Numbered from the stretch's first letter, positions 1 to 7,967 are shown. The stretch is 32,616 nt of DNA from JAJZQD01 sp021847735 (GCA_027324025.1 DAHVYW010000030.1:1-32616), one strand, 5' to 3'. Translations and numbers: made by a program. Notes: generated by a model from the letters alone, not told the origin.

Positions 1-1
1 C

Positions 2-394
2 GGAGCACGGTCTTATGACGACCTTTGCTTTAAATATGACATTTTTGACCGGTGGCCTGAGATTAAAGATACCAATGTATATGTGACTGTTGACAGGGAA
101 GATGAACAGTGGAAGGGCCATGTAGGTTTTGTTCCCGCTTATCTGGAAGAGCTAAATCCTTCTTCCGAAAACACTGTTCCTGTCACTTGTGGGCCGCCCA
201 TAATGATAAAGTTCGTGCTTCAGGTCCTGGAAAAGATGGGTTACAAAGACGAAGACATTATTACCACCTTGGAGATGAACATGCGATGCGGTATTGGTAA
301 ATGCGGTCGTTGCAACATAGGCGAAAAATATATTTGCGTAGACGGACCGGTATTTAACCTGTCCCAGATTAAGAAGTTACCGCCCGAGTTTTAA
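2..394 (+). CDS. FAD/NAD(P)-binding oxidoreductase subunit, C-terminal part (hydrogenase gamma / AsrB / FlxA type)
   Basis: The reading frame is open from the left edge, so only the last 130 residues are seen. They carry the NAD(P)-binding signature TCGPPIMIKFV and, near the end, a cysteine cluster CGIGKCGRCNIG followed by YICVDGPVF. This is the [2Fe-2S]-binding tail of dihydroorotate-dehydrogenase-B-like electron-transfer subunits. Such subunits move electrons between NAD(P)H and a partner such as a hydrogenase, anaerobic sulfite reductase or heterodisulfide reductase. The partner genes would lie to the left, outside the window, so the exact complex cannot be named. The first ATG inside the frame (83) is not the true start, because clear family sequence (GARSYDDL) lies upstream of it. 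A strong hairpin follows after about 90 bases. Confidence 0.85.
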   Translation, partial: GARSYDDLCFKYDIFDRWPEIKDTNVYVTVDREDEQWKGHVGFVPAYLEELNPSSENTVPVTCGPPIMIKFVLQVLEKMGYKDEDIITTLEMNMRCGIGKCGRCNIGEKYICVDGPVFNLSQIKKLPPEF

Positions 395-486
395 GAATTT
401 AGGGCTATAAAAAGGGACACCCGAACGCGATAAAAATCAACTTTAGTTTAGAATTACAAAAAGATGGCCCATCGTTTATTAAAAAC

Positions 487-526
487 GGGAGAGACCTCAG
501 CTTTCGCAATGATCTCTCCCTATTTT
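487..526. terminator. Bidirectional hairpin terminator between convergent genes
   Basis: The arms GGGAGAGA (487-494) and TCTCTCCC (513-520) are perfectly complementary. A T-rich run follows on the plus strand, and on the minus strand the hairpin runs into GTTTTT. It sits between the flavoprotein gene and the amidase gene, which converge here. Confidence 0.85.
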
Positions 527-2397
527 TATTTTGACAGTAATTGATCAGCAAAAACCAATTCAATTCCTTGCTCTTCCAACCAGGGAATCATTTCAGACAA
601 TGCCCTGGCGGTATTTTTGCCTGTAATGCCAACGTGACCTATAGCGACAGCTGAGCCTTTTTCTTTGGCCAACTCCGCTAACTTGCGGATTTGTGTTTTA
701 ACATGGGAAACGGAGTTAATTTCATCTAAGAACACGGAACGTTCCAAAAGTGGGATATGCAGTTGTTTTGCTAAATCCGGAATTACAGTATCTTCTGTAG
801 TCCGGCTGTCAAGAACAATCAGGTGTTCAGACCTTGCTATTTTGAGCACCTCTAACATGAGGTCTTTTCGTTTCGTTACTTTTGACCCCATGTGATTGTT
901 CATTCCTATGACATAAGGAACGTCTGCCAAATCCTCCTTCACTTGTTTGGCTACTTCTGCCGGGGTCATGGCAGCGGTTATTGCCCCTTCGCCAAGCCAA
1001 CTGGCCTTGCCTCGTTCTGGTTCCATTGGTAAGTGAAGAAAAACTGGATATCCTTTTTGATGCACCAATTGGGCAGTTTCATGGGTTATTTTACGTTTCG
1101 GCATCACTGCCATGGTTAACGGTTTTTTAATATCCAGTAATTCCTGCAAACCTCGATTATCACCGGCTAAATCATCAATTACTATTGCAACCATAATTTT
1201 AGGTTTCTCCGGAATTAGCACCTTTGAAACATCAAGATGTTGCCCCAAAGTTGGAGAAGTTTGCCCGTCTATAAGGATTTTCAGGCCATTGACTCCGGGG
1301 AATTGACAGACGGTTTCAACTAAAGCAGACACGGCATAGAATTCCTGATAGCTTCCTATAGAAGTAATTTCTTTGGACAAATCTAATACGGCGATTCCGT
1401 TAGTGACTTTTACACCCAGAATCTTTGTTTTAAAGTTAAGCACCGGTTCTAATTGTTGGCTGCGAGGGCCGGCAATCAAAGTTTGTACTGCAATACGGAT
1501 ATTATTAACTATCATATTTGAGTCAGTTATAGTGGACCGATAGATTACTAAAGGTTCGGAGGCTAAAGCGTCACTTTCTTTTTGCGGGAAGTATACCTGA
1601 TAACTTTTTTGCTTATTAGCGTCAGAAACTATAAACCTGGATATTTTGTCTTGGCGAGTTTGTGGTTCAGTAGCAAAGTATTGCCTAATTGATTCAGAAA
1701 TTGATTTAGCCAGATGTTGTTGGTAATTACTATCTTGCAGCATTTGTTTTTCCTTATAATTGGTCATGAACCCTAATTCTACGATGGTTCCAGGATAGGG
1801 ACAATTGTTCAAGAGGAAATATTCTCCTGGACGGGCAACGTGTTTCTTAAAGCCATACTCTGTGGCAGTTCTGTTTAAATGCGTTTGAATGGTATCAGCC
1901 AGGTGGTTAGACGCAGGCACGCTCTGATTATAAAACACCATTGGGCCTGTTGTACTTGGACGCCGTGGATTAGCGTTAACATGTATGCTCAAAAAAAGGT
2001 CTGGTTTAGATTTATTAATGATATCAATTCTAGCCAGTAAATCACGGTGATGGCGGGTTGAAGTGTGTTCAACAAAATTATGTAGGTCTATGTCCCGGTC
2101 GCGGGTAAGGATAACTTTTGCTCCGCTTTTTTGTAGTTCTGTTTTTATTTTCAAGGCTATTGTCAGATTAGTATCCTTTTCGAGAAAACCGGGGCAGTTG
2201 GCACCACCATCAATCCCGCCATGTCCTGGGTCGAGTACAATTACGCGTTTTTTTAATGGTCCGAACACACTAAAGGAAAATGGTTCTGAAAAACTGAAAA
2301 AAATGTATAGTATAGCAAAGGCCAAAACCGATACAAGGACAAGTTTCATCGCCCTGTACCGGACAATAAGGACAATGTTCCTGTGCAAGGGATTCAC
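526..2397 (-). CDS. Three-domain cell-wall enzyme: N-acetylmuramoyl-L-alanine amidase + GerMN + divergent polysaccharide deacetylase
   Basis: The 623-residue product has an N-terminal hydrophobic segment (about 17-36), so it is exported or membrane-anchored. Residues 51-242 are an Amidase_3 domain that cleaves the stem peptide from N-acetylmuramic acid. The zinc ligands are visible in DPGHGG (His59), FLEKD (Glu73) and SIHVN (His139), and the catalytic Glu207 is in TIVELGF. Residues about 265-393 match the GerMN (Germane) domain found in spore germination and sporulation proteins. Residues about 402-620 are a divergent polysaccharide deacetylase domain (Polysacc_deac_2/YibQ) with VIDDLAGD, FLHLPMEP and GMNNHMGS. 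These domains are usually found in separate proteins. The start is uncertain: GTG at 2397 has a close GAAGG, while ATG at 2349 would give a cleaner signal sequence. A role in spore cortex or septal wall turnover is an inference. Confidence 0.88.
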   Translation of the reverse strand: MNPLHRNIVLIVRYRAMKLVLVSVLAFAILYIFFSFSEPFSFSVFGPLKKRVIVLDPGHGGIDGGANCPGFLEKDTNLTIALKIKTELQKSGAKVILTRDRDIDLHNFVEHTSTRHHRDLLARIDIINKSKPDLFLSIHVNANPRRPSTTGPMVFYNQSVPASNHLADTIQTHLNRTATEYGFKKHVARPGEYFLLNNCPYPGTIVELGFMTNYKEKQMLQDSNYQQHLAKSISESIRQYFATEPQTRQDKISRFIVSDANKQKSYQVYFPQKESDALASEPLVIYRSTITDSNMIVNNIRIAVQTLIAGPRSQQLEPVLNFKTKILGVKVTNGIAVLDLSKEITSIGSYQEFYAVSALVETVCQFPGVNGLKILIDGQTSPTLGQHLDVSKVLIPEKPKIMVAIVIDDLAGDNRGLQELLDIKKPLTMAVMPKRKITHETAQLVHQKGYPVFLHLPMEPERGKASWLGEGAITAAMTPAEVAKQVKEDLADVPYVIGMNNHMGSKVTKRKDLMLEVLKIARSEHLIVLDSRTTEDTVIPDLAKQLHIPLLERSVFLDEINSVSHVKTQIRKLAELAKEKGSAVAIGHVGITGKNTARALSEMIPWLEEQGIELVFADQLLSK

Positions 2398-2498
2398 CGA
2401 CCTTCATACATTTTTATAAAATTATGTTTAAGGCCGGTGAAATATGTCATAGCTTGACTTATTCTAATACTTTATCAATTAACGTATATACTTTGGTT

Positions 2499-2879
2499 TT
2501 AGAGAATGTTTTTCATGTTCAACGATTCTTTCTCCGGGATATGTTTAAACAGTAGTTTAAGTTCCCCTAGCTCTGCCATAACTTCCGGATGTTCTTTGGT
2601 ATCAATAAACCTTTTTAATCTTGCCATACTTATATTTATATTATCTAATTCCTGGTGGTCTATGAGCATCGTCCACTTGGAACTGGTCCTGTCCCACGAC
2701 GATTTAAGTTTACTGAAGTCTTGTTCAGCCTTATTCCATTTCTTTGCCTGGACGCTTTTTTCCAGTTTTTCTGTATGTGATGCAAGGAAAGCTGTAGTAT
2801 TGTCAATGTAGTAGTAAGAAAAAGTTGCAAACCCGATAAGTAATGCAAAGATAACAAGAGTAGCAACAAATGTTTTCAT
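2499..2879 (-). CDS. DUF4363 family membrane-anchored protein
   Basis: This 126-residue protein has one N-terminal membrane segment (residues about 4-24) and a helical, charged extracytoplasmic part. Its length and pattern fit DUF4363, a family commonly encoded directly after DUF421 genes. The ATG at 2879 is chosen because GGGAGGT lies 6 bases upstream; the longer open frame would run into the preceding gene. The gap to the upstream DUF421 gene is 22 bases, so the two are probably one operon. No catalytic motif is visible and the function is unknown. Confidence 0.7.
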   Translation of the reverse strand: MKTFVATLVIFALLIGFATFSYYYIDNTTAFLASHTEKLEKSVQAKKWNKAEQDFSKLKSSWDRTSSKWTMLIDHQELDNINISMARLKRFIDTKEHPEVMAELGELKLLFKHIPEKESLNMKNIL

Positions 2880-2901
2880 GGCTTTGACCTCCCTGATGTT
2901 A

Positions 2902-3570
2902 CTATTTCTTCTGATAAAACAAATTGCCTTGTGTATCAAGTGATGCGAAAAGGACATGCTTTGCGTCTGTGATATTGAAATTGCTTAACTCCTGATTTAA
3001 CCATGCGACATCAAGATTTAGCTTTTGAAGATTTTTATGAAGTATTTCCCCATCTATAATCAATGGATAGGGAAGACCTTCGTATTTTGTTGGCAGGTTC
3101 ATGTCTTCCGGAATGACAGGCCTTTTTTGTGACTTTGGCATAACACTTAATTGTCCACTGGTTTCTAGTATCGCAAATTCTACGTCTGAGATATTTGGAA
3201 CGTTTTTTGCTCTTAGCTGCTCTAAAAGGTCATTAAGATTATATCTTAATTTTTTTAATTCATTTTCCTTAATCTTACCATTTTCAATGAGCACGCTTGG
3301 CGTACCGCAAATAATAGCTCTGGCACGGTTGCTTTTGAGGGAAATGTAAGATAAAACTACTTGTGCCATCAATAGTGTCAAAATAGGGGCAATGCCGTTA
3401 ATTAGCGGAATCCCTGTGTTTTGCATGGGAATGGCGGCAAGTTCAGATATCATAATGGCAATTACGAGTTCAAATGGTTGAAGCTGGCCAATTTCCCGTT
3501 TCCCCATAACCCGCATGATTATTACAACCATCGAGTACAGTATTAGCGTCCTTGCAATTACAATTAACAT
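2902..3570 (-). CDS. DUF421 (YetF/YdfS-type) membrane protein
   Basis: The 222-residue protein has two or three N-terminal membrane helices containing the family signature RVMGKREIGQLQPFELVI. A soluble C-terminal domain follows, with DVEFAILETSGQLSVMPKSQ and PLIIDGEI. This is the plain DUF421 architecture of B. subtilis YetF and YdfS, which are spore inner-membrane proteins. AAAGGAGG precedes the ATG by 6 bases. It leads a two-gene operon with the DUF4363 gene and is a paralogue of the longer DUF421-DUF1657 protein at 4568, with the same signature residues. Confidence 0.9.
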   Translation of the reverse strand: MLIVIARTLILYSMVVIIMRVMGKREIGQLQPFELVIAIMISELAAIPMQNTGIPLINGIAPILTLLMAQVVLSYISLKSNRARAIICGTPSVLIENGKIKENELKKLRYNLNDLLEQLRAKNVPNISDVEFAILETSGQLSVMPKSQKRPVIPEDMNLPTKYEGLPYPLIIDGEILHKNLQKLNLDVAWLNQELSNFNITDAKHVLFASLDTQGNLFYQKK

Positions 3571-3712
3571 AAAAAACCTCCTTTGGGTATTACGACCAGT
3601 AGTTTAGCCGATGCCAAATATTGTTACCCATTTTTGTATTTTAATTCTTAACTGTCAGATAAAAATTAAGTTTAATTAAAAAAACTAAACTAAACTAAAA
3701 GGTGATATTAAC

Positions 3713-4015
3713 ATGAAATTTAGTTTTCAACCAAATTATACGCATTTAGGCAGCAGTAAATTAGATGAAAAGGTAAAAGAGGCCAAAAAAAAGTTTACAA
3801 AATGCAATTTATGTCCGCATGAATGTGGAGTAAACAGAAAAGAAGTACTGGGCTTTTGCCGTGCTACAGACAAGGTTATAGTATCCAGTTACGGTCCTCA
3901 TTTTGGAGAAGAAGCGCCGTTGGTTGGGGAAAACGGATCAGGAACCATATTTTTCGGTTACTGTAATATGCGGTGTGTTTTTTGCCAAAACTGTGAGCTT
4001 AGTAGAGACACTTAG
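3713..4015 (+). pseudogene. Truncated radical-SAM protein (COG1313/PflX-like), N-terminal third only
   Basis: The 100-residue frame begins with GGTGAT and ATG and has a family-like N-terminus: CNLCPHECGVNR, GFCRA and SSYGPHFGEEAPLVG. It ends just after the radical-SAM cluster motif CNMRCVFC (CxxxCxxC). Full members are about 300 residues, so the substrate-binding barrel is missing. A TAG stop follows at 4013. The same frame then stays open for 53 more codons, but these do not resemble the rest of the family, which points to a deletion or replacement junction near 4000. The remaining peptide could still bind an iron-sulfur cluster but should not be an active radical-SAM enzyme. Confidence 0.8.
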
Positions 4016-4345
4016 TGTACAACAGGAAAAAGAACATCAAGACAGGTGTTCTTTTTAAATGATGATCAAAATATTATTGAAAAAATCATTCAAAATGTTT
4101 TTGAACCAGTGTTAAAGCTAGGAAACACAATGACTGAACGTTATATGCACCTCTTAAAAAGCATTAAGTATAATTAACGCAATAACTCGAAAACTAATAT
4201 CCAAGCAGATACTGCAATTAACCGTATACTTTGGGAAATGGCAGGGTACTATAAAAAGGGGTGGAACGCTTCCAAATTGAATACAGCATATTTGAATAAT
4301 TGCGGCCAAAAGGTCGCCATTTGTTTAATAGGGAGGGTTTGGGTA
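4016..4345 (+). other. Gene-poor stretch with an unidentified in-frame remnant (4016-4177)
   Basis: No intact gene was found. The frame of the truncated radical-SAM gene continues past its TAG stop for 53 codons and stops at 4175-4177. The translated tail is helical in character (for example NIIEKIIQNVFEPVLKLG) and I do not recognise it. From about 4180 the sequence becomes the leader of the DUF1657 operon. An ATG-initiated frame from 4238 runs into the DUF1657 gene but has no ribosome binding site, so I do not treat it as its start. Confidence 0.45.
4224..4253 (+). promoter_or_regulatory. Candidate forespore-type promoter of the DUF1657-spoVA operon
   Basis: GTATA (4224-4228) fits the SigG/SigF -35 consensus GHATR, and 18 bases later TACTATA (4247-4253) partly fits CATNHTA. 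The second DUF1657 gene at 8380 (minus) has the same layout: GTATA, 18 bases, TAAGATA. An alternative here is GAACG (4264-4268), 18 bases, CATATTT (4287-4293), which lies closer to the start codon. Assigned by eye only. Confidence 0.3.
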
Positions 4346-4552
4346 ATGACAGTTGGTTCCAAAGTAAAACAGACCTTGTCCAGCTTGAAAAGCGCTAAAA
4401 GTACAATAGAGATTTACGCAACACAGAGTCAGAATGAAGAGGCAGCACATGCCTTTCGGGAAGCAACAGGAATGGTTAAAGGAGTAATCAATGATTTAGA
4501 AAAAAGAATCCAAACTCTGGAATTTGAAGAACCGCAATATAAAGGTTTATAA
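4346..4552 (+). CDS. DUF1657 small helical spore protein
   Basis: This 68-residue protein begins MTVGSKVKQTL and is entirely predicted helix, with a short ending EEPQYKGL. The ATG at 4346 is preceded by GGGAGG. It is a paralogue of the minus-strand gene at 8168-8380, which begins MTIGQKMHQTL and also ends in EPQYK. DUF1657 proteins are typical partners of spoVA-2mob type operons. It is the first gene of the operon that continues with the 2Duf-type protein after 15 bases. The molecular function is not established. Confidence 0.88.
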   Translation: MTVGSKVKQTLSSLKSAKSTIEIYATQSQNEEAAHAFREATGMVKGVINDLEKRIQTLEFEEPQYKGL

Positions 4553-4567
4553 AAGTGAGGGGAAAAA

Positions 4568-5428
4568 ATGAACGAATGGATCGTAATATTGCTTAGGTCT
4601 ATTGCACTGTTTTTCCTAGCACTGATTTTAATAAGGATTATGGGAAAAAGGCAGCCTGCCAGAATGAACCCTTTCAGCTTTGTTAATTATGCGGTTATTG
4701 CTATTATAACTGCCTTAATTTCTCTCAACGTAATTAAGAATTTGGTTTTAGGACTTATCGCTTTAGGTATCTGGGTAGTGCTTCCAATAGCGGTAGATTT
4801 TCTGGCTATAAAAAGCAAGTGGGTCCATGATTGGGTTAACGGAAAAGCCACAATACTGGTTAAAGACGGCAAGGTAATGGAAGAGAATTTAATCCAGGTT
4901 AGATACACAGGGGAGGAACTATTAAGAGAGTTGCGCTCTAAGAATGCCTTCAATTTGGCCGATGTTGAATTTGCCGTAATGGAAACAACGGGGGACATAA
5001 ATGTTTTGTTGAAGTCGGATAAAAAACCTATAACTCCTTTTGATTTGGGAAGGAAAGTCGCCCCACAACCCGAATCTCAAACGGTAATATTAGACGGAAA
5101 CATGCTTAATGAACCGCTGTCCAATTTGGGTCTGAATCAGGAATGGTTAAATGACCAGTTGGAGCGAATAGGCGTATCCGCAGCTAATGTTTTTATGGGC
5201 CAGGTAGACGGATCAGGCGAGCTATATGTGGACCTCTTTGATGATGCCATGCAGGTTCCAAAACCAAAAGTTAAAGAACTGGTTTATGCAAATCTTGAAA
5301 AGGCCAGGGCTGACCTTATGAGTTTTGCTTTGGAAACCAAAGATAACCAGGCAAAGGATATGTATTCGAAGGATGCCGAGAAAATTAAACAGGTAATAGA
5401 AAAATTAGAGCCTTACCTATTGCGATGA
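4568..5428 (+). CDS. 2Duf-type protein: DUF421 membrane domain fused to a C-terminal DUF1657-like domain
   Basis: The 286-residue product has two N-terminal membrane regions with the DUF421 signature RIMGKRQPARMNPFSFV. A cytosolic DUF421 domain follows (DVEFAVMETTGDINVLLKSD, to about residue 215). An extra C-terminal helical segment (about 232-286) contains ANLEKARADLMSFALETKD and ends VIEKLEPYL. That segment follows the spacing of hydrophobic, Ala and Thr positions in the neighbouring DUF1657 protein, so I read it as a fused DUF1657 domain. This is the architecture of the Bacillus '2Duf' spore inner-membrane protein linked to wet-heat resistance. GTGAGGGG lies just before the ATG. The spoVAC ribosome binding site overlaps its stop codon, which suggests translational coupling. 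Confidence 0.88.
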   Translation: MNEWIVILLRSIALFFLALILIRIMGKRQPARMNPFSFVNYAVIAIITALISLNVIKNLVLGLIALGIWVVLPIAVDFLAIKSKWVHDWVNGKATILVKDGKVMEENLIQVRYTGEELLRELRSKNAFNLADVEFAVMETTGDINVLLKSDKKPITPFDLGRKVAPQPESQTVILDGNMLNEPLSNLGLNQEWLNDQLERIGVSAANVFMGQVDGSGELYVDLFDDAMQVPKPKVKELVYANLEKARADLMSFALETKDNQAKDMYSKDAEKIKQVIEKLEPYLLR

Positions 5429-5441
5429 GGTGATTGTAAAA

Positions 5442-5921
5442 ATGTCTAATAAAAAAATTAAAAAACTGACTCTGACCCAACAGGAATATAAAGTTTTTGC
5501 TAAAGCCAGGGAACCCAAACGACCGGTTTTAAAGAATGTCATCAGAGCCTTTATAGCCGGAGGAATTATTTGTACTATCGGACAGGGGTTACAAATGATT
5601 TTTATGATGTATTTTGGGTTTTCCGAAGTGACAGCAGGTAATCCCACAGTGGCAGTTTTGATTATAATATCTGTTTTACTTACCGGGTTTGGAGTTTATG
5701 ACCATTTAGCCCAGTGGGCCGGGGCGGGAAGCGCGGTTCCTGTTACGGGATTTGCCAATACAGTAGCATCGGCGGCCATTGAACACCGTACTGAGGGTTA
5801 TGTATTAGGTGTTGGTGGGAACATGTTTAAATTAGCAGGGTCGGTAATTGCTTATGGAGTATTTTCGGCTTTTGTAGTTGCCCTGGTCAAAATAACTGTT
5901 AAAGCGCTGGGGGGAATGTAA
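5442..5921 (+). CDS. spoVAC: Stage V sporulation protein AC
   Basis: The 159-residue membrane protein has a polar N-terminus followed by hydrophobic segments at about 35-58, 68-88 and 125-155. It carries the family pieces IRAFIAGGIICTIGQ, GAGSAVPVTGFAN and EGYVLGVGGNMF. SpoVAC is a pore-forming, mechanosensitive-like part of the SpoVA channel that moves Ca-dipicolinate across the spore inner membrane. The ATG at 5442 is preferred because GAGGTGAT lies 7 bases upstream; the GTG at 5430 lies inside that ribosome binding site. It overlaps spoVAD by one base (TAATG). Confidence 0.95.
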   Translation: MSNKKIKKLTLTQQEYKVFAKAREPKRPVLKNVIRAFIAGGIICTIGQGLQMIFMMYFGFSEVTAGNPTVAVLIIISVLLTGFGVYDHLAQWAGAGSAVPVTGFANTVASAAIEHRTEGYVLGVGGNMFKLAGSVIAYGVFSAFVVALVKITVKALGGM

Positions 5922-6922
5922 TGCTAAAAGGTCATCAAACGTGGGTATTTAACTCAAAACCGGTTATACGGTCCTCAGCTGCTATTGGTGGACCTTTTGA
6001 GGCTAAAGGAGCCTTAGCTGACGATTTTGATATTCTTCACGAAGATGTGTGGTTAGGGCAGGATGGTGTTGAAAAGGCCGAAAAAAAATTGCTGGAACAG
6101 GCCTGCAAAAAAGCCATCGATAAAGCAAGCATGAAAAAAGAAGATGTTCAGTTTTTCCTTAGTGGAGATTTAATGAACCAGATCATCTCAAGCAGTTTTG
6201 CTGCCCGTACTCTGGCAGTTCCATACTTAGGTATTTTCGGGGCGTGTTCCAGTTCGATGGAAGGGCTGGCTCTAGCAGCTTTAATAGTCAACAGTAAGTC
6301 GGCAGAAAATGCTTTAGCAGCAGCGTCCAGTCATAATATGGCGGTGGAAAAACAGTTCAGGTATCCTACCGAGTACGGCGCTCAAAAGCCTCCCACTGCT
6401 CAGTGGACTGTTACTGGAGCAGGGGCGGCATTACTATCCCGGGAAGGGGAGGGGCCTTGTGTAACATCGGCTACTATTGGAAGGGTGGTAGATATGGGTC
6501 TTTCCGACCCCTTTAACATGGGGGCGGCTATGGCCCCTGCCGCAGTCGATACGATTCAGGCCCATTTCAGGGACTTAAGTCGTGACCCGGATTATTATGA
6601 TTTGATTGCTACAGGTGACCTTGGTCAAGTTGGACACACAATTGCCGTTGATTTATTAGATAAGCATGGAATTAAAATTCCACCTGAAAAATTTACTGAC
6701 TGCGGCATTTTGATATATAAAAAAGACCAGCCTGTAATGGCCGGGGGTAGCGGTTGCGCCTGTTCTGCCACAGTGACTTACGGTCATTTTCTTAACCGCA
6801 TGAGGAAGGGCGAATTAAAAAGGATTTTAATTATTGCAACCGGCGCGTTAATGTCACCACTTTCTTATCAGCAAAAAGAAACTATACCTTGCATTGCCCA
6901 TGCTGTATCCATAGAAATGTGA
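5921..6922 (+). CDS. spoVAD: Stage V sporulation protein AD
   Basis: The 333-residue soluble protein has the thiolase-like fold of SpoVAD, the dipicolinic-acid-binding subunit of the SpoVA complex on the forespore membrane. It shows the family start GHQTWVFNSKPVI, then GGPFEAKGALADDFDILHED, GIFGACSSSMEG, CVTSATIGRVVDMG and YYDLIATGDLGQVG. Its length is normal for the family. The start codon overlaps the spoVAC stop codon, which indicates translational coupling. Confidence 0.96.
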   Translation: MLKGHQTWVFNSKPVIRSSAAIGGPFEAKGALADDFDILHEDVWLGQDGVEKAEKKLLEQACKKAIDKASMKKEDVQFFLSGDLMNQIISSSFAARTLAVPYLGIFGACSSSMEGLALAALIVNSKSAENALAAASSHNMAVEKQFRYPTEYGAQKPPTAQWTVTGAGAALLSREGEGPCVTSATIGRVVDMGLSDPFNMGAAMAPAAVDTIQAHFRDLSRDPDYYDLIATGDLGQVGHTIAVDLLDKHGIKIPPEKFTDCGILIYKKDQPVMAGGSGCACSATVTYGHFLNRMRKGELKRILIIATGALMSPLSYQQKETIPCIAHAVSIEM

Positions 6923-6938
6923 AAAAGGGGTGTAAGCA

Positions 6939-7292
6939 GTGGAAAAATTTATCTGGGCTTTTATTGTTGGAGGTGGTATATGTGTTATCGGACAGTTAAT
7001 GTTGGATGTATTGAAACTTACTCCGGCCCATACGATGAGTACTTTGGTAGTCCTTGGGGCTGTGTTGGGAGGTCTTGGGTTATATGAGCCGTTAGTAAAG
7101 TTTGCAGGTGCAGGGGCTTCAGTTCCAATAAGCAGTTTTGGTAACGCCCTTGTAAAAGGTGCTTTAATGGAAGCTCAGAGAGACGGTATAATCGGAGTAC
7201 TTACGGGCATTTTTGAGGTTACAAGTGCCGGTATATCAGCGGCAATAATTTTTGGTTTCTTAGGTTCTTTACTATTTAGGCCGAAAGGTTAA
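6939..7292 (+). CDS. spoVAE: Stage V sporulation protein AE (SpoVAEb type)
   Basis: The 117-residue membrane protein starts with GTG at 6939 behind GGGGTG. It has hydrophobic segments at about 4-22, 33-52 and 86-112, and the motifs FIVGGGICVIGQLML and AGAGASVPISSFGNALVKG. These match SpoVAEb and echo SpoVAC (GAGSAVP/GAGASVP), in line with the shared origin of the two proteins. The gap from spoVAD is 16 bases. It is the last gene of the operon; a hairpin terminator follows about 90 bases downstream. The YhcN-like lipoprotein usual in 2mob operons is not present between these genes. Confidence 0.94.
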   Translation: MEKFIWAFIVGGGICVIGQLMLDVLKLTPAHTMSTLVVLGAVLGGLGLYEPLVKFAGAGASVPISSFGNALVKGALMEAQRDGIIGVLTGIFEVTSAGISAAIIFGFLGSLLFRPKG

Positions 7293-7378
7293 AACTTTTA
7301 GATTTCAGGAGATGTTTCAATTGAAAAAACTTGTGTTAATCAGGTTTAACCGAAAAAAATTTTTTCCTACTGATGAAA

Positions 7379-7408
7379 CCCACGTTAGAAACTGTGGGGC
7401 CTTTTTTT
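7379..7408 (+). terminator. Rho-independent terminator after the spoVA operon
   Basis: CCCAC (7379-7383) pairs with GTGGG (7394-7398), with further partial pairing in between, followed by CC and seven T (7402-7408). The 86 bases between the spoVAE stop and this hairpin hold no convincing gene. Confidence 0.75.
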
Positions 7409-7512
7409 GGATTACTGTTTGAAATATGGAATTAAATACCGTCATGCGTTGAATGATAAAGTCGGTTTACCATTAGCGGGCTGATGAATTATAAAACATT
7501 ATGGTTTACCGT

Positions 7513-7630
7513 AGTGAACTCGTTCAGCTAAAGCTGAACATCGAAACTTCAGTGGGGGACTCTACCCCCACTGAAGCAGAAAAGTGGAAACTCCACCTAA
7601 TAGAAGGTGGAGTCTTGGAATTGGGATAAA
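7513..7630 (+). repeat. 118-bp three-hairpin dispersed repeat, copy 1
   Basis: This is one of four copies in the window. It holds three perfect inverted repeats. Hairpin A has GTTCAGCT (7522-7529) and AGCTGAAC (7532-7539). Hairpin B has 12-bp arms at 7547-7558 and 7565-7576 (CTTCAGTGGGGG and its complement). Hairpin C has 9-bp arms at 7590-7598 and 7605-7613. It is identical to copies 2 and 4. No open frame spans it. Copy 2 begins 401 bases after its end, in the same orientation. The compact palindromic build suggests a non-autonomous element, possibly derived from an IS200/IS605-type transposon; that origin is an inference. Confidence 0.93.
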
Positions 7631-7701
7631 TATTACGCTGTTAATTATATATGCTGCCTGGAGAAGGTTTCGTGACCGGTACGTTTAAGATATCATGCTG
7701 T

Positions 7702-7735
7702 AACCTTTTTAAAGATATTTACATAATATTTAATA
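7702..7735 (+). promoter_or_regulatory. Mother-cell-type promoter in front of a decayed tiny-TM gene
   Basis: The 34 bases match 30523-30556, upstream of an intact tiny-TM gene, at 31 positions. The core is AACC, 16 bases, then CATAATATTTA. This fits a SigK-like pattern (AC, 16-17 bases, CATANNNTA) with one mismatch; SigE cannot be excluded. Confidence 0.5.
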
Positions 7736-7776
7736 GGCAGCATTATATCTTCGTGACTTAAACATAAAGGGGGAGT

Positions 7777-7836
7777 ATTATCGGAGGCTCAGTATTCCCG
7801 TTTAGATCTATGGTAATCGTCCGGGCCTTACTATGA
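7777..7836 (+). pseudogene. Remnant of a tiny transmembrane spore gene (YjcZ-like)
   Basis: A good ribosome binding site (AAGGGGGAG) is followed by a 20-codon frame that lacks a start codon (ATT ATC) and reads IIGGSVFPFRSMVIV. The intact gene at 30276 reads MGGFKFPFGANFAFILF, so the GG..FPF core is shared. The upstream promoter is shared with the intact tiny-TM genes and a hairpin terminator follows at 7968. I read this as a third, decayed copy, lying between repeat copies 1 and 2. The frame is too short for certainty. Confidence 0.35.
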
Positions 7837-7967
7837 TTACAATACAGCCCTTCATGATTATGGTTAGGGCGCAAGGTTTCTACTAAAATTAGTTAACCGC
7901 CGTTTTACAGGGGTTTCATTAAAAATTAAAAAAAGTTTGAAGTTCATTCGTTTTTTCACATTTAACG

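Noticed and set aside
4238..4345. N-terminal extension of the first DUF1657 protein.
   Set aside because: The extra 36 residues have no ribosome binding site, overlap the promoter-like sequences and are absent from the paralogue at 8380.
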